Source of the DNA: Paraburkholderia sp. CNPSo 3272
GTDB lineage: Bacteria > Pseudomonadota > Gammaproteobacteria > Burkholderiales > Burkholderiaceae
Direction of reading: 5' to 3'
DNA: 64,000 nt
Assembly: GCF_024206495.1 (NCBI RefSeq)
Contig: NZ_JAMBPQ010000026.1
Location: 35,660 to 99,659, forward strand
Part shown: in pieces, positions 1 to 8,649 of the stretch
Layout of the letters: each line of letters starts with the position of its first letter
How positions within the stretch are numbered: position 1 is the stretch's first letter
Position numbers and translations under genes: made by a program
Notes under the pieces: generated by a model
Databases searched by the model: none
Told to the model about the DNA's origin: nothing
The model's input: the letters and a program-made list of their open reading frames with translations, nothing else

Positions 1-632
1 GTCGAGCCGGTGAAGAGCAAATGGTCGAACGGCAGCGCGCTGAAGGCGGCGCCGACCGACGCGTCGCCGTTCACGACCGCCACGTGGTCGCGCGCGAAGG
101 TCTTGCCGATCAGCTCCGCGAACAGCGTCGACGTGCGCGGCGTCAGCTCCGACATCTTGATCATGGCGCGGTTGCCCGCCGCGAGCGCGCACACGAGCGG
201 GCTCGCGGCCAGCTGCAGCGGATAGTTCCAGGGCACGACGATCCCCGCCACGCCAAGGGGCTGCGGCACCAGCTTCGCGCGCCCGGGGAGCAGCCACTTG
301 CCGACCGGTCTGCGGCGCGGCTTCATCCAGCGCGCGCCGTGCCTGAGCGCCGCATCAATCTCCTGCTTGAGGACGACGAATTCCGCGAGCGCGACCTCCG
401 CCTTCGCGCGTTGGCCGAAGTCGGCGTTCATCGCCTCGGCGAGCGCGTCGCGGTTGGAGAACAGCACGTCGCGCAGCGCCTTGAGATTGCGCGCGCGTGC
501 GTCCCAGGACGGGAACGGGTCGCGCAGGAAGGCTTCGCGCTGCGCGGCGAGCAGCGTATCTAGCGCGGCGCGCGGGTCGTCGGGCGTGTCGTTCGCGCTG
601 CGGGCGAAGTCTTCGGGCAGGTCCTGCTTCAT
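1..632 (-). CDS. Coniferyl-aldehyde-type NAD(P)-dependent aldehyde dehydrogenase, N-terminal part (cut by window edge)
   Basis: The reading frame opens at the ATG complementary to 630-632 and runs off the left edge without a stop, giving about 210 of the roughly 470 residues expected. It oxidises an aldehyde to an acid in the cytoplasm. Visible aldehyde dehydrogenase features are VVPWNYP, the following small-residue stretch (LAAGN), and KMSELTPRTS; the fragment ends at FTGS, the start of the nucleotide-binding loop. The catalytic Cys and Glu lie outside the window. The spacing and the KPRRRPVGKW segment are like the coniferyl aldehyde dehydrogenase (CalB) group used for hydrophobic or aromatic aldehydes. 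It lies just downstream of an acyl-CoA dehydrogenase on the same strand, which suggests a shared alcohol/aldehyde oxidation route. The exact substrate is inference. Confidence 0.85.
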   Translation of the reverse strand, partial: MKQDLPEDFARSANDTPDDPRAALDTLLAAQREAFLRDPFPSWDARARNLKALRDVLFSNRDALAEAMNADFGQRAKAEVALAEFVVLKQEIDAALRHGARWMKPRRRPVGKWLLPGRAKLVPQPLGVAGIVVPWNYPLQLAASPLVCALAAGNRAMIKMSELTPRTSTLFAELIGKTFARDHVAVVNGDASVGAAFSALPFDHLLFTGS

Positions 633-715
633 GGTCGGTCCTCGTGGCGTTCGCGCGCGCTGTGGCGCGCGGGCGAACGGAAAAATCGGCTCGTGTTGTC
701 GGATGACACTGAGGG

Positions 716-2437
716 TCATGCCGAGCGCGACGGAAAAGCCCGCTCGATGATCGCGGCATGATCGAAGCGCGCAGGCAGCGTGCCGAATACGCGGTCGCAG
801 TCGGCGTCGTGCTCGTCGAGGCGCGTCGCGATGAACGGTTCGGCGATCTCCGGCGGACCGTCGCGCAGCAGCATGGCCTGTGCGATCAGCACGATCTGCT
901 GCGCGATGCGCCGCGCGCTCGTCTCGCGCGTACCCGGCGCGCCGTTGAGCAGTACCGAAAGGCGGTCGAGCGCGGCGTTCAGAACCGGGTGGGTCTGCGC
1001 GTCGCGCCGCCACGCGAGAAAGAGCGCCTGGGCAGCGTCGGCCTCGCGCTCCAGCGCGCGCAGCACGTCGAGGCACATCACGTTGCCCGAGCCTTCCCAG
1101 ATCGAGTTGACGGGCGCTTCGCGGTAGAAGCGCGCCATCGGCCCTTCCTCGACGTAGCCGTTGCCGCCCCAGACTTCCATGGCCTCGCCCGTGAACGCGA
1201 GCGCGCGCTTGCAGACCCAGAACTTCGCCGCGGGCGTGACGATGCGCCGCCATGCGCGCGCTTCGAGCGATTTATCGTCCGTATCGCCGGGTTTCGCGTC
1301 GGCGCTGTCTTCGAACGCGCGCGCAAGACGCATGAAGAGCGCCGTCGCCGCTTCCGATTCGAGCGCGAGATCGGCGAGCACGTTTTGCATGAGCGGCTGC
1401 TCGGCGAGCACGCGGCCGAACGCGCTGCGGTGGCGCGCGTGGTGGATCGCCTGCACGAGCGCCGCGCGCATGAGCGCCGCGCTGCCGATCACGCAGTCGA
1501 GCCGCGTGTAGTTCGCCATCTCGATGATGGTCGGCACGCCGCGGCCTTCGTCGCCGATCATCACGCCGTACGCATCGAAGAACTCCACTTCGCTGCTCGC
1601 GTTCGAGCGGTTGCCGAGCTTGTTCTTCAGGCGCTGCACATTGACCGCGTTTTTCGTGCCGTCCGGCCGGTAGCGCGGCACGAAGAAGCAGGAGAGTCCA
1701 TCGTGCTCCGTGGTGCGCGCGAGCACGAGATGCGCGTCGCACTGCGGCGCCGAGAAAAACCACTTGTGACCGGTGAGCAGATACGCCGCACCGCGTCCGG
1801 TTTCGATGCCCGCGGCTCGCGCCTCGGTGCGGTTGCTGCGCACGTCCGAGCCGCCTTGCTTCTCCGTCATGCCCATGCCGATCATCATCGAGCGCTTCTG
1901 CGCGAGCGGCAGATCGCGCGCGTCGTGCTCGCGCGTGTAGAGCGGCGCGCGCAGCGTTTCGAACAGCGCCGGTTCGCGCTGCAGCACGGCGATGCTCGCG
2001 AACGTCATGGTCAGCGGGCACAACGAGCCCGATTCGAGCTGCGCGTGCAGGAAGTAGCCCGCGCAGCGCGCGGCCATCGCGCCGGGCCGCGGGTCCGAAT
2101 ACGGCAGTGCATGCAGCCCCTGCTCGCGCAGCAGCGCGAGCAGTTCGTGCCAGGCGGGGTGGAATTCGATCGCGTCGATACGCTCGCCGCGCGGGCTGTG
2201 CGTGTGCAGTTCCGGCTCATGGCGATTGGCGAGGTCGGCGAGCGCGAGCGTTTGCGCCTTGCCGAGCGTCTCGCCATGGCGCGCTAGCGTTTCGCGGTGC
2301 CAGTTCGCGCCTGCGCGCGCGAGGGCCTCGCCGAGCGCGGCGTCGGTGGTGAAGAGGTTGTAGTCGACGAGCGGCGGCGCCTGGTTCGTCACTTCGTGGG
2401 TCGTGCCGGGGCGATGCGTGACTTCCGTCGGGTTCAT
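716..2437 (-). CDS. AidB-like acyl-CoA dehydrogenase
   Basis: A 573-residue flavoprotein of the acyl-CoA dehydrogenase superfamily. The long N-terminal extension and the motif TEKQGGSDVRSN (about residues 191-202) are typical of the AidB subgroup; the C-terminal part carries the FAD-contacting WEGSGNV motif. E. coli AidB is about 540 residues and is linked to the adaptive response to alkylation, but many homologues in Burkholderiaceae are annotated as isovaleryl-CoA dehydrogenase, so a role in acyl-CoA oxidation is equally possible. The gene is followed after 83 bp by the aldehyde dehydrogenase and is divergent from the GMC oxidoreductase. The start MNPTEV is chosen as the first in-frame ATG. 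Family call is firm, substrate is not. Confidence 0.88.
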   Translation of the reverse strand: MNPTEVTHRPGTTHEVTNQAPPLVDYNLFTTDAALGEALARAGANWHRETLARHGETLGKAQTLALADLANRHEPELHTHSPRGERIDAIEFHPAWHELLALLREQGLHALPYSDPRPGAMAARCAGYFLHAQLESGSLCPLTMTFASIAVLQREPALFETLRAPLYTREHDARDLPLAQKRSMMIGMGMTEKQGGSDVRSNRTEARAAGIETGRGAAYLLTGHKWFFSAPQCDAHLVLARTTEHDGLSCFFVPRYRPDGTKNAVNVQRLKNKLGNRSNASSEVEFFDAYGVMIGDEGRGVPTIIEMANYTRLDCVIGSAALMRAALVQAIHHARHRSAFGRVLAEQPLMQNVLADLALESEAATALFMRLARAFEDSADAKPGDTDDKSLEARAWRRIVTPAAKFWVCKRALAFTGEAMEVWGGNGYVEEGPMARFYREAPVNSIWEGSGNVMCLDVLRALEREADAAQALFLAWRRDAQTHPVLNAALDRLSVLLNGAPGTRETSARRIAQQIVLIAQAMLLRDGPPEIAEPFIATRLDEHDADCDRVFGTLPARFDHAAIIERAFPSRSA

Positions 2438-2810
2438 CTGCGTGTCTCCGATGCAAGGCTTGCGGTGCGCGGCGGCTTCACGCGCGGCCGTTCGTGTTGT
2501 GTTCGCTGTCGTGACGGGGAGGCGTGCGCAGTGGCCGCTCCATGGGAAGCGCCCGTGAGGTGAGTGATTCTTGTGCGCCCCAGCGCTCCCCTTGCTGCTT
2601 GCTGGAATCTTTGCGGGTTTCGGCTCTGGCGGCCGAACCGCCTTCCATCATAGGCGTCGATCCGCCGTCAGATTTAGAGGGGATGCTCTGACATATAAGC
2701 TGACCTCGGAATCAGACGCTTCCTACAATGCGCCATTGAAGCCGAAAACGAACGAGCGTGCAAATAGCGCGCCGGTGCCTCGTAAGAGGCAAGCCGACAG
2801 GAGGGAGACG
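2438..2810. other. Intergenic region between divergent acyl-CoA dehydrogenase and GMC oxidoreductase genes
   Basis: This 373-bp stretch has no convincing coding potential; the open frame running through it on the plus strand is an artificial upstream extension of the GMC gene. It must contain promoters for both divergent genes. The part from about 2640 to 2760 is locally richer in A and T than its surroundings and carries the plus-strand promoter candidate described separately. Confidence 0.6.
2700..2729 (+). promoter_or_regulatory. Candidate sigma70 promoter for GMC oxidoreductase gene
   Basis: A -35-like CTGACC (2700-2705) and a -10-like TACAAT (2724-2729) are separated by 18 bp, about 80 bp before the start codon at 2811. 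The match to consensus is 4 of 6 and 5 of 6. Prediction only. Confidence 0.4.
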
Positions 2811-4439
2811 ATGCAATACGATTACATCATCGTAGGCGGCGGCTCGGGCGGCGCGTCGCTGGCGGGGCGACTGGCCGACCGTTGCCCGCAGGCGAGCATC
2901 GCGCTCGTCGAAGCCGGGCCGCACACGGCGCGCAATCCGTTCGTCAACATGCCGCTCGGCGTCGCCGCGCTCGTCCCGTTTCGCACGAAAAACAATTACG
3001 CCTATGAAACCGTGCCGCAGCGGGGACTCGCCGGACGGCGCGGCTACCAGCCACGCGGCCGCGGCTTCGGCGGCTCGAGCACCATCAACGCGATGATCTA
3101 CACGCGCGGCCATCCGCTCGATTACGACGAATGGGCGCAGCTCGGCTGCACGGGCTGGGCGTGGCGCGACGTGCTGCCGTACTTTCTGCGCGCCGAGGAC
3201 AACGAGCGCGGCGCGAGCGCCTGGCATGGCGCTGGCGGCCCGCTGTGCGTGGCCGACCTGCGCGAGCGCAATCCGGTCGCCGCGCGCTTCGTCGAGGCCG
3301 CGCGCGAGGCGGGCTTTCGCCTGAACGACGACTTCAACGGCGAGGAACAGGAGGGCGTCGGCTTCTACCAGGTGACGCAGCGCGGGGGCGAACGCTGCAC
3401 GGTGGCGCGCGCGTATCTGTACGGGCGCGAGCGGCCGAACCTGCATCTGATCGCCGACGCGACGGTCCTGCGCGTGAGCTTCGACGGCGCGCGTGCGAGC
3501 GGCGTGGAGCTTGCGCGCGGCGGCGCGATCGAGACCCTGCAAGCGCGCGCCGAGGTGATCCTCGCGGCCGGCGCGTTCAACTCGCCGCAATTGCTGATGT
3601 GCTCGGGCATCGGTCCCGCCGACGAGCTGCGCGCGCACGGCATTGCAGTGCGCCACGACGCGCCCGAAGTCGGCCGCAACCTGATCGACCATATCGATTT
3701 CACCTTCAATAAGCGCGTGCATTCGAGCGACACCGTGGGCTACTCGCTGCGCGGCGCGGCGCGCATGACCGCGGGCTTCTGGCGATATCTGCGGGGGCGG
3801 CGCGGCATGCTCACGACCAACGTGGCGGAGGCGGGCGGCTTCCTGAAGAGCCGCCCCGAACTCGACCGGCCCGACCTGCAGCTGCACTTTTGCACGGCGC
3901 TCGTCGACGATCACAGCCGCCGCCTGCATTGGGGCCACGGCTATTCGCTGCACGTGTGCGTACTGCGCCCGGCGAGCCGCGGCACAGTCACGCTCGCGAG
4001 CGCCGACGCGCGCGTGGCGCCCATGATCGACCCGCGCTTTCTCTCCGATACGCGCGATCTCGACGCGCTCGTGCTGGGCGCGCGCCTCGCGCGGCGCATA
4101 CTCGACGCGCCCGCGCTGGCGCGGCTTGGCGGCCGCGAACTCTACACTCATGGCGACCAGAGCGACGCGCAATTGCGCGAGACGATCGCGCGCCATGCCG
4201 ACACGATCTATCACCCCGTGGCGACCTGCCGCATGGGCGGCGACGCGCGCTCCGTCGTCGATCCGCAGTTGCGGGTGCGCGGCGTGACGGGTCTGCGCAT
4301 TGCCGACGCCTCGGTCATGCCGACGCTCATCGGCGGCAACACGAATGCGCCCAGCGTGATGATCGGCGAGCGTGCGGCCGACTTCATCGCACAAACGAGA
4401 TGCGAGCGCGATACGGCGCTTCAGCACGTCGACGCCTGA
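2811..4439 (+). CDS. GMC family FAD-dependent oxidoreductase (choline/alcohol dehydrogenase type)
   Basis: A 542-residue GMC enzyme that uses FAD to oxidise an alcohol to an aldehyde. The ADP-binding loop GGGSGG is at residues 9-14, the GMC signature lies in the GRGFGGSSTINAM region, and the C-terminal catalytic His is in YHPVATCRMG (His at about 468). The start at 2811 is chosen because a strong purine-rich site (ACAGGAGGGAG) lies directly before it; the longer open frame upstream is not supported. It is divergent from the AidB-like gene and convergent with a LysR gene. Together with the neighbouring aldehyde dehydrogenase and acyl-CoA dehydrogenase it could feed an alcohol into beta-oxidation. 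The enzyme resembles AlkJ-type and choline-type dehydrogenases; the substrate cannot be read from sequence. Confidence 0.9.
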   Translation: MQYDYIIVGGGSGGASLAGRLADRCPQASIALVEAGPHTARNPFVNMPLGVAALVPFRTKNNYAYETVPQRGLAGRRGYQPRGRGFGGSSTINAMIYTRGHPLDYDEWAQLGCTGWAWRDVLPYFLRAEDNERGASAWHGAGGPLCVADLRERNPVAARFVEAAREAGFRLNDDFNGEEQEGVGFYQVTQRGGERCTVARAYLYGRERPNLHLIADATVLRVSFDGARASGVELARGGAIETLQARAEVILAAGAFNSPQLLMCSGIGPADELRAHGIAVRHDAPEVGRNLIDHIDFTFNKRVHSSDTVGYSLRGAARMTAGFWRYLRGRRGMLTTNVAEAGGFLKSRPELDRPDLQLHFCTALVDDHSRRLHWGHGYSLHVCVLRPASRGTVTLASADARVAPMIDPRFLSDTRDLDALVLGARLARRILDAPALARLGGRELYTHGDQSDAQLRETIARHADTIYHPVATCRMGGDARSVVDPQLRVRGVTGLRIADASVMPTLIGGNTNAPSVMIGERAADFIAQTRCERDTALQHVDA

Positions 4440-4482
4440 CGTTGCGCGTTTCCTGTGCCGATGCCATGGCTCACCGAAGGCT

Positions 4483-5430
4483 TCAGCCAGGCTTGCCCGG
4501 CTGCTTCTCCATCCCCGGCGGGTGCACGAAGTCGTCGAGAAACGTGAAGGGCTTGCCGTACTCCGCGCGCGCGACGTCGAGCCACGCGCGCGCCGCATGC
4601 GAGAGATAGCCGCTGCGTTTCCAGCCGATCGCCATGTCCCAGGTGATTTGCGGCTCGCTCACCGGCAGGCAGGTGAAGCGCTCGGCGTCTAGCCGGCGCA
4701 CGTACGGCGCGGGCAGCAGCGCAATGCCCACGCCCGCGAGCACGAGCGCTGCCATCAGGTCCCAGTGGCCGCTGCGTCCCACCACCTGCGGTACGAAGCC
4801 GGCCGTGCGGCACGCGTTCAGCACGACGTCGTTGAGCGCGAGGCTTTCGCCGTAGAACACGAACGGCTCGCCGGCCAGCTCCGCGAGCGGCACGGCGAGC
4901 TTGTTGTCCCAGCGCGAACCGCGCCGCGCGACGAGCCACAGCAGCTCGTGCGAGATCGGCAAGACGTCGATCAGCGCGGGATCGACGGGCAGCAGCACGC
5001 CGCCCAGCTCCAGCTCGCCCGAGATCAGCGCGGCTTCGATGGCGCGTGAGCCCTGCTCGAAAAGCTTCAGCTCGATCTTGGGATAGCGCTGGCGAAACGT
5101 GGCGATGGCGGGCGTGAAGAGCGAGCCGCCCATCGGCGGGATGCCGATGGTGAGTTCGCCGCGCCCGAGCGTGCCGAGATCGGCGAGTTCGGCCTGCAGC
5201 TGCGCCTGCGCGGCGAGCACCTCCTGGCCGCGCTGATAGACGATGCGCCCGGCGTCGGTGAGCACCATCTGGCGCGCGTCGCGCAGCAGGAGCTGGGTGC
5301 CGGTCTCGTCTTCGAGCGCCTTCACCATCTTGCTGATGGTCGGCTGGGTGACATGCAGTTTTTCGGCCGCGGCGGTGAAGCTCTGTTGCCGCACCACCTC
5401 GATGAAATAGCGAAGCGCGCGCAGTTCCAC
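4483..5430 (-). CDS. LysR family transcriptional regulator (CidR-like position)
   Basis: A 315-residue LysR regulator: winged helix-turn-helix in residues 1-60 (SFTAAAEKLHVTQPTISKM) followed by the substrate-binding domain to about residue 295. It is divergent from the CidA/LrgA and CidB/LrgB genes; the two start codons are about 155 bp apart, the usual arrangement for a LysR protein and its target. In Firmicutes, CidR is a LysR regulator of cid genes, so the same job is inferred here. An inverted repeat in the shared intergenic region (5486-5502) is a candidate binding site. It is convergent with the GMC gene, which could be a second target. Confidence 0.9.
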   Translation of the reverse strand: MELRALRYFIEVVRQQSFTAAAEKLHVTQPTISKMVKALEDETGTQLLLRDARQMVLTDAGRIVYQRGQEVLAAQAQLQAELADLGTLGRGELTIGIPPMGGSLFTPAIATFRQRYPKIELKLFEQGSRAIEAALISGELELGGVLLPVDPALIDVLPISHELLWLVARRGSRWDNKLAVPLAELAGEPFVFYGESLALNDVVLNACRTAGFVPQVVGRSGHWDLMAALVLAGVGIALLPAPYVRRLDAERFTCLPVSEPQITWDMAIGWKRSGYLSHAARAWLDVARAEYGKPFTFLDDFVHPPGMEKQPGKPG

Positions 5431-5485
5431 GATCGGGACTCCACAAATGTGCAGGAAACACGCTCAGCCGGGAGCTGAGTTGGTG

Positions 5486-5502
5486 CATTCCAATAGGGAA
5501 TG
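5486..5502. promoter_or_regulatory. Inverted repeat, candidate LysR operator
   Basis: Perfect 6-bp arms CATTCC and GGAATG flank a 5-bp centre between the lysR start (5430) and the cidA start (5585). The location and the imperfect T-N-A style dyad are typical of LysR boxes. A -10-like TATACT lies downstream at 5547-5552, oriented toward cidA. Prediction from symmetry and position only. Confidence 0.4.
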
Positions 5503-5584
5503 TAGCAGATGATCTTAAGTCATTATGTTTATGCTGCGCTGCACCCTATACTGACTTCCATTCCAGTGTCACTTAGGGTTTGCC

Positions 5585-6082
5585 ATGACTACCTCCGCCC
5601 CGGCCGCGAAAGTCCCTGAAAGCGCTGAACGCAACGTCGGCAACGTGGGCGGCATGGCGAGCTTCGGGCGCCGTATCGGACGCATTACCGTGCAATCGGC
5701 GCTGCTCGCGGGCGTCTGGTACGCCGCCGACGCTCTCACGCGCTTCACGCACCTGCCGGTGCCGGGCGGCGTGGTCGGCTTGGTGCTGCTGCTGGCGCTG
5801 CTCTTTTGCGGCGGCGTCACGCCGCGCTGGGTGAAGGCGGGCGCCGACTGGCTGCTCTCCGACATGCTGCTGTTCTTCATCCCGGCCGCCGTCGCAGCCG
5901 TGAAATACGGCGGCCTCTTTCGCGCCGACGGCTGGCGTCTCGCGCTCGTCGTGGTCGGCGGCACGCTGATGGTGATGGTGGCCGTGGCGTTCGCAGTCGA
6001 ACAGGCCGCGAAGCTCGAGCGGCGCCTCGCGCTGCAGCGCGTGCGCGATTCGCGGCACTCGCGCCATCTGGCGCGGGCTTGA
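5585..6082 (+). CDS. CidA/LrgA family membrane protein
   Basis: A 165-residue protein with a basic N-terminal tail of about 35 residues and then about four hydrophobic segments, containing the family core PVPGGVVGLVLLLALLF and the conserved WLLSDMLLFFIPAAVA region. CidA/LrgA proteins are small holin-like inner-membrane proteins linked to control of murein hydrolase activity, cell lysis and, in later work, transport of small metabolites such as pyruvate. It is followed after 38 bp by the LrgB partner, so the two are co-transcribed. The N-terminal extension before the first helix is longer than in the shortest family members. Which of the functions applies is unknown. Confidence 0.9.
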   Translation: MTTSAPAAKVPESAERNVGNVGGMASFGRRIGRITVQSALLAGVWYAADALTRFTHLPVPGGVVGLVLLLALLFCGGVTPRWVKAGADWLLSDMLLFFIPAAVAAVKYGGLFRADGWRLALVVVGGTLMVMVAVAFAVEQAAKLERRLALQRVRDSRHSRHLARA

Positions 6083-6120
6083 AGCTGCAACGTCCTCAAT
6101 AGTGTGAGGGGGAATCCGTC

Positions 6121-6843
6121 ATGAACACGTTTTATTCGTCCCTGTTCGCCGACGACGCGGCGCGGCTCATCGCGGCCGGCTGCTTCATCCTCACCGTTGC
6201 GCTCTATTTCGCCTCGAAGGCGCTCTATGCGCGCTTTCGCTCGCCCTGGCTCACGCCGCTCGTTGCGGTGCCCGCCGTGCTCGGCGTGTTCGTGCTGGTG
6301 CTCCATATTCCGTACCCCGTGTACTTCCAGGACACGCGCTGGCTCATGTGGCTGCTCGGCCCGGCCACCGTGGCCTTCGCGGTGCCGATCTACGAGTACC
6401 GCGATCTGCTCAAGCGCCACTGGATCTCGCTCACCGTGGGCGTGACGGTCGGCATCATCGTGGCGGTGGGCGGCTCGCTCGCGCTAGCCAAGCTCCTGCA
6501 CCTGTCGCCCGATCTGCAGCGCAGCCTGATGACGCGCTCGATCTCAACGCCGTTCGCGCTCGCGGTGTCGGACAAGATCCACGCGCCGCGCGACCTCACC
6601 GCGCTGTTCGTGATCGCCACGGGCGTGTGCGGCATGCTGTTCGGCGAACTGGTGCTCGGCCTCGTGCCGCTGCGCACGCGCCTCGCGCGCGGCGCGCTCT
6701 TCGGCGCGGCGGCGCACGGCGTGGGCACTGCGAAGGCGCGTGAACTGGGCAGCGAAGAGGGCGTGGTGGCGAGCCTCACGATGATGATCGCGGGCGTGGT
6801 GATGGTGCTGCTCGCGCCGGCGCTCAGTTTCTTGCCGGTTTGA
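6121..6843 (+). CDS. CidB/LrgB family membrane protein
   Basis: A 240-residue multi-spanning membrane protein of the LrgB/CidB (YohK) family, with the conserved stretch around SISTPFALAVSDKI and the GAAAHGVGTAKARELG motif near the C-terminus. It normally works with the LrgA/CidA partner, encoded directly upstream. The gene starts at ATG 6121 after a GAGGGGGA purine run. A rho-independent terminator follows 6 bp after the stop, so the two-gene operon ends here. Confidence 0.92.
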   Translation: MNTFYSSLFADDAARLIAAGCFILTVALYFASKALYARFRSPWLTPLVAVPAVLGVFVLVLHIPYPVYFQDTRWLMWLLGPATVAFAVPIYEYRDLLKRHWISLTVGVTVGIIVAVGGSLALAKLLHLSPDLQRSLMTRSISTPFALAVSDKIHAPRDLTALFVIATGVCGMLFGELVLGLVPLRTRLARGALFGAAAHGVGTAKARELGSEEGVVASLTMMIAGVVMVLLAPALSFLPV

Positions 6844-6849
6844 AGTCCT

Positions 6850-6875
6850 GCGGGCGCGTTCGCGCCCGCTTTTTT
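6850..6875 (+). terminator. Rho-independent terminator after lrgB/cidB
   Basis: A perfect 9-bp stem GCGGGCGCG / CGCGCCCGC with a TT loop is followed by a run of T residues. Confidence 0.9.
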
Positions 6876-6910
6876 GGCCTATGCGCACGCGCGCGGACGC
6901 CATCCCGATT

Positions 6911-6919
6911 TGCTACAAT
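6911..6919 (+). promoter_or_regulatory. Extended -10 promoter element for the ahcY operon
   Basis: TGC immediately followed by TACAAT (6914-6919) makes an extended -10 element. The predicted start of transcription near 6926 would place the SAH riboswitch at the very 5' end of the mRNA. No good -35 hexamer is visible. Prediction. Confidence 0.45.
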
Positions 6920-6930
6920 CTCGGCTCGCT

Positions 6931-7030
6931 TTCGAGGAGCGTTGCGACGGGTTTTCTGTGACCCGCCAGGCTCGAAAGTGCTTCAATCCGGTTGAATCCA
7001 CTGAATCGACCGCACTGAAACGGCGCTCAC
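6931..7030 (+). ncRNA. S-adenosylhomocysteine (SAH) riboswitch
   Basis: The leader of ahcY matches the SAH riboswitch architecture. Stem P1 is TTCGAG (6931-6936) with CTCGAA (6971-6976). P2 is CGGGT (6948-6952) with ACCCG (6961-6965). The additional stem P4 is AGTGC (6977-6981) with GCACT (7012-7016). The pseudoknot pairs GAGCG (6937-6941) with CGCTC (7024-7028). The class is known to bind SAH and switch on ahcY and metabolic partners. The pseudoknot strand lies about 28 nt before the Shine-Dalgarno sequence at 7057-7063, and no terminator hairpin is apparent, so translational control or altered mRNA access is more likely than termination here; that point is inference. Confidence 0.9.
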
Positions 7031-7068
7031 GTCTTTAATTTCTAGTCACTTTTAGAAAGGAGGGCGTG

Positions 7069-8487
7069 ATGAACGCCGCAGTTCCGCAAGATCAAGCCAA
7101 AGATTTCATCGTCGCCGATATGTCGCTTGCCGCCTGGGGCCGCAAGGAACTCAATATCGCCGAGACCGAAATGCCGGGCCTCATGCAAACCCGCGAAGAG
7201 TACAAGGCGCAGCAGCCGCTCAAGGGCGCGCGCATCGCGGGCTCGCTGCACATGACGATCCAGACAGGCGTGCTGATCGAGACGCTCACCGCGCTCGGCG
7301 CCGACGTCCGCTGGGCCTCGTGCAACATCTTCTCGACGCAAGACCATGCCGCCGCCGCGATCGCGCAGGGCGGCGTGCCGGTGTTCGCATTCAAGGGCGA
7401 ATCGCTCGACGAATACTGGGAGTTCTCGCACCGCATCTTCGAATGGCCGAACGGCGAGTTCGCCAACATGATGCTCGACGACGGCGGCGACGCCACGCTC
7501 CTGCTGATCCTCGGCTCGAAGGCTGAAAAGGACCGCTCGGTCATCGCCAAGCCGACGAACGAAGAAGAAGTGGCGCTGTACAAGTCGATCGCCGCGCACC
7601 TCGACGTCGATCCGCAGTGGTACTCGAAGCGCCTTTCGCACATCCAGGGCGTGACCGAAGAAACCACGACCGGCGTGCACCGCCTGTACCAGATGGAGAA
7701 GGAAGGCCGTCTGCCGTTCCCGGCCATCAACGTCAACGACTCGGTCACGAAGTCGAAGTTCGACAACCTGTACGGCTGCCGCGAGTCGCTCGTGGACGGC
7801 ATCAAGCGCGCGACCGACGTGATGATCGCGGGCAAGATCGCGGTCGTGGCCGGTTACGGCGACGTGGGCAAGGGCTGCGCGCAATCGCTGCGCGGCCTCG
7901 GCGCCACGGTGTGGGTCACGGAAATCGATCCGATCTGCGCGCTGCAGGCCGCGATGGAAGGCTACCGCGTCGTGACGATGGAATACGCCGCCGACAAGGC
8001 CGACATCTTCGTGACGGCCACGGGCAACTACCACGTGCTGAACCACGATCACCTGAAGGCGATGCGCCACAACGCCATCGTCTGCAACATCGGCCACTTC
8101 GACTCGGAAATCGACGTCGCTTCCACGCGTCAGTACCAGTGGGAAAACATCAAGCCGCAGGTCGACCACATCATCTTCCCGGACGGCAAGCGCGTGATCC
8201 TGCTGGCCGAAGGCCGCCTCGTGAACCTCGGCTGCGCCACGGGCCACCCGTCGTTCGTGATGTCGAACTCGTTCACGAACCAGACGCTCGCGCAGATCGA
8301 ACTGTTCACGCAGGGCAAGAAGTACGAGAACAAGGTGTACGTGCTGCCGAAGCACCTCGACGAAAAGGTTGCACGTTTGCACCTCGCGCGCATCGGCGCG
8401 AACCTGACCGTGCTGTCGGACGACCAGGCTTCGTACATCGGCGTCGACAAGAACGGTCCGTTCAAGCCGAACCACTATCGCTACTAA
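7069..8487 (+). CDS. ahcY: Adenosylhomocysteinase (S-adenosylhomocysteine hydrolase)
   Basis: Hydrolyses SAH to adenosine and homocysteine with bound NAD, relieving product inhibition of methyltransferases. The 472-residue protein has the catalytic N-terminal region with SCNIFSTQDHAAAA, the NAD-binding glycine loop GYGDVGKGCA near residue 265 and the conserved C-terminal KPNHYRY tail. ATG 7069 is preferred over the GTG three bases upstream because it has the better spacing to the AAGGAGGG site. The gene is preceded by an SAH riboswitch and followed by a small membrane protein and metF, so SAH level probably tunes the whole methyl-cycle operon. Confidence 0.97.
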   Translation: MNAAVPQDQAKDFIVADMSLAAWGRKELNIAETEMPGLMQTREEYKAQQPLKGARIAGSLHMTIQTGVLIETLTALGADVRWASCNIFSTQDHAAAAIAQGGVPVFAFKGESLDEYWEFSHRIFEWPNGEFANMMLDDGGDATLLLILGSKAEKDRSVIAKPTNEEEVALYKSIAAHLDVDPQWYSKRLSHIQGVTEETTTGVHRLYQMEKEGRLPFPAINVNDSVTKSKFDNLYGCRESLVDGIKRATDVMIAGKIAVVAGYGDVGKGCAQSLRGLGATVWVTEIDPICALQAAMEGYRVVTMEYAADKADIFVTATGNYHVLNHDHLKAMRHNAIVCNIGHFDSEIDVASTRQYQWENIKPQVDHIIFPDGKRVILLAEGRLVNLGCATGHPSFVMSNSFTNQTLAQIELFTQGKKYENKVYVLPKHLDEKVARLHLARIGANLTVLSDDQASYIGVDKNGPFKPNHYRY

Positions 8488-8505
8488 GCAGATACAACGC
8501 GATAC

Positions 8506-8534
8506 AAAGCGGGATGCCGTTTTAAGCCCGCTTT
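8506..8534 (+). other. Inverted repeat in the ahcY to holin-like gene spacer
   Basis: Arms AAAGCGGG (8506-8513) and CCCGCTTT (8527-8534) pair perfectly around a 13-nt loop, 19 bp after the ahcY stop. It is not followed by a T-run, so it is more likely a weak terminator or mRNA-stabilising hairpin than an efficient terminator. Confidence 0.4.
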
Positions 8535-8649
8535 AAGCGGTCAAGCGGATGCTGACCTCAATCCCTGCGCGCGCCACGTGTGGGGACTGCGGGCGGCATC
8601 CGCCGCCGGCACCTGGCGATACAAAAGCAACGACGCAAAAGGAGTCCTT

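Noticed and set aside
2712..4598. 628-codon open frame on the minus strand
   Set aside because: Antisense to the GMC oxidoreductase gene and without recognisable domains.
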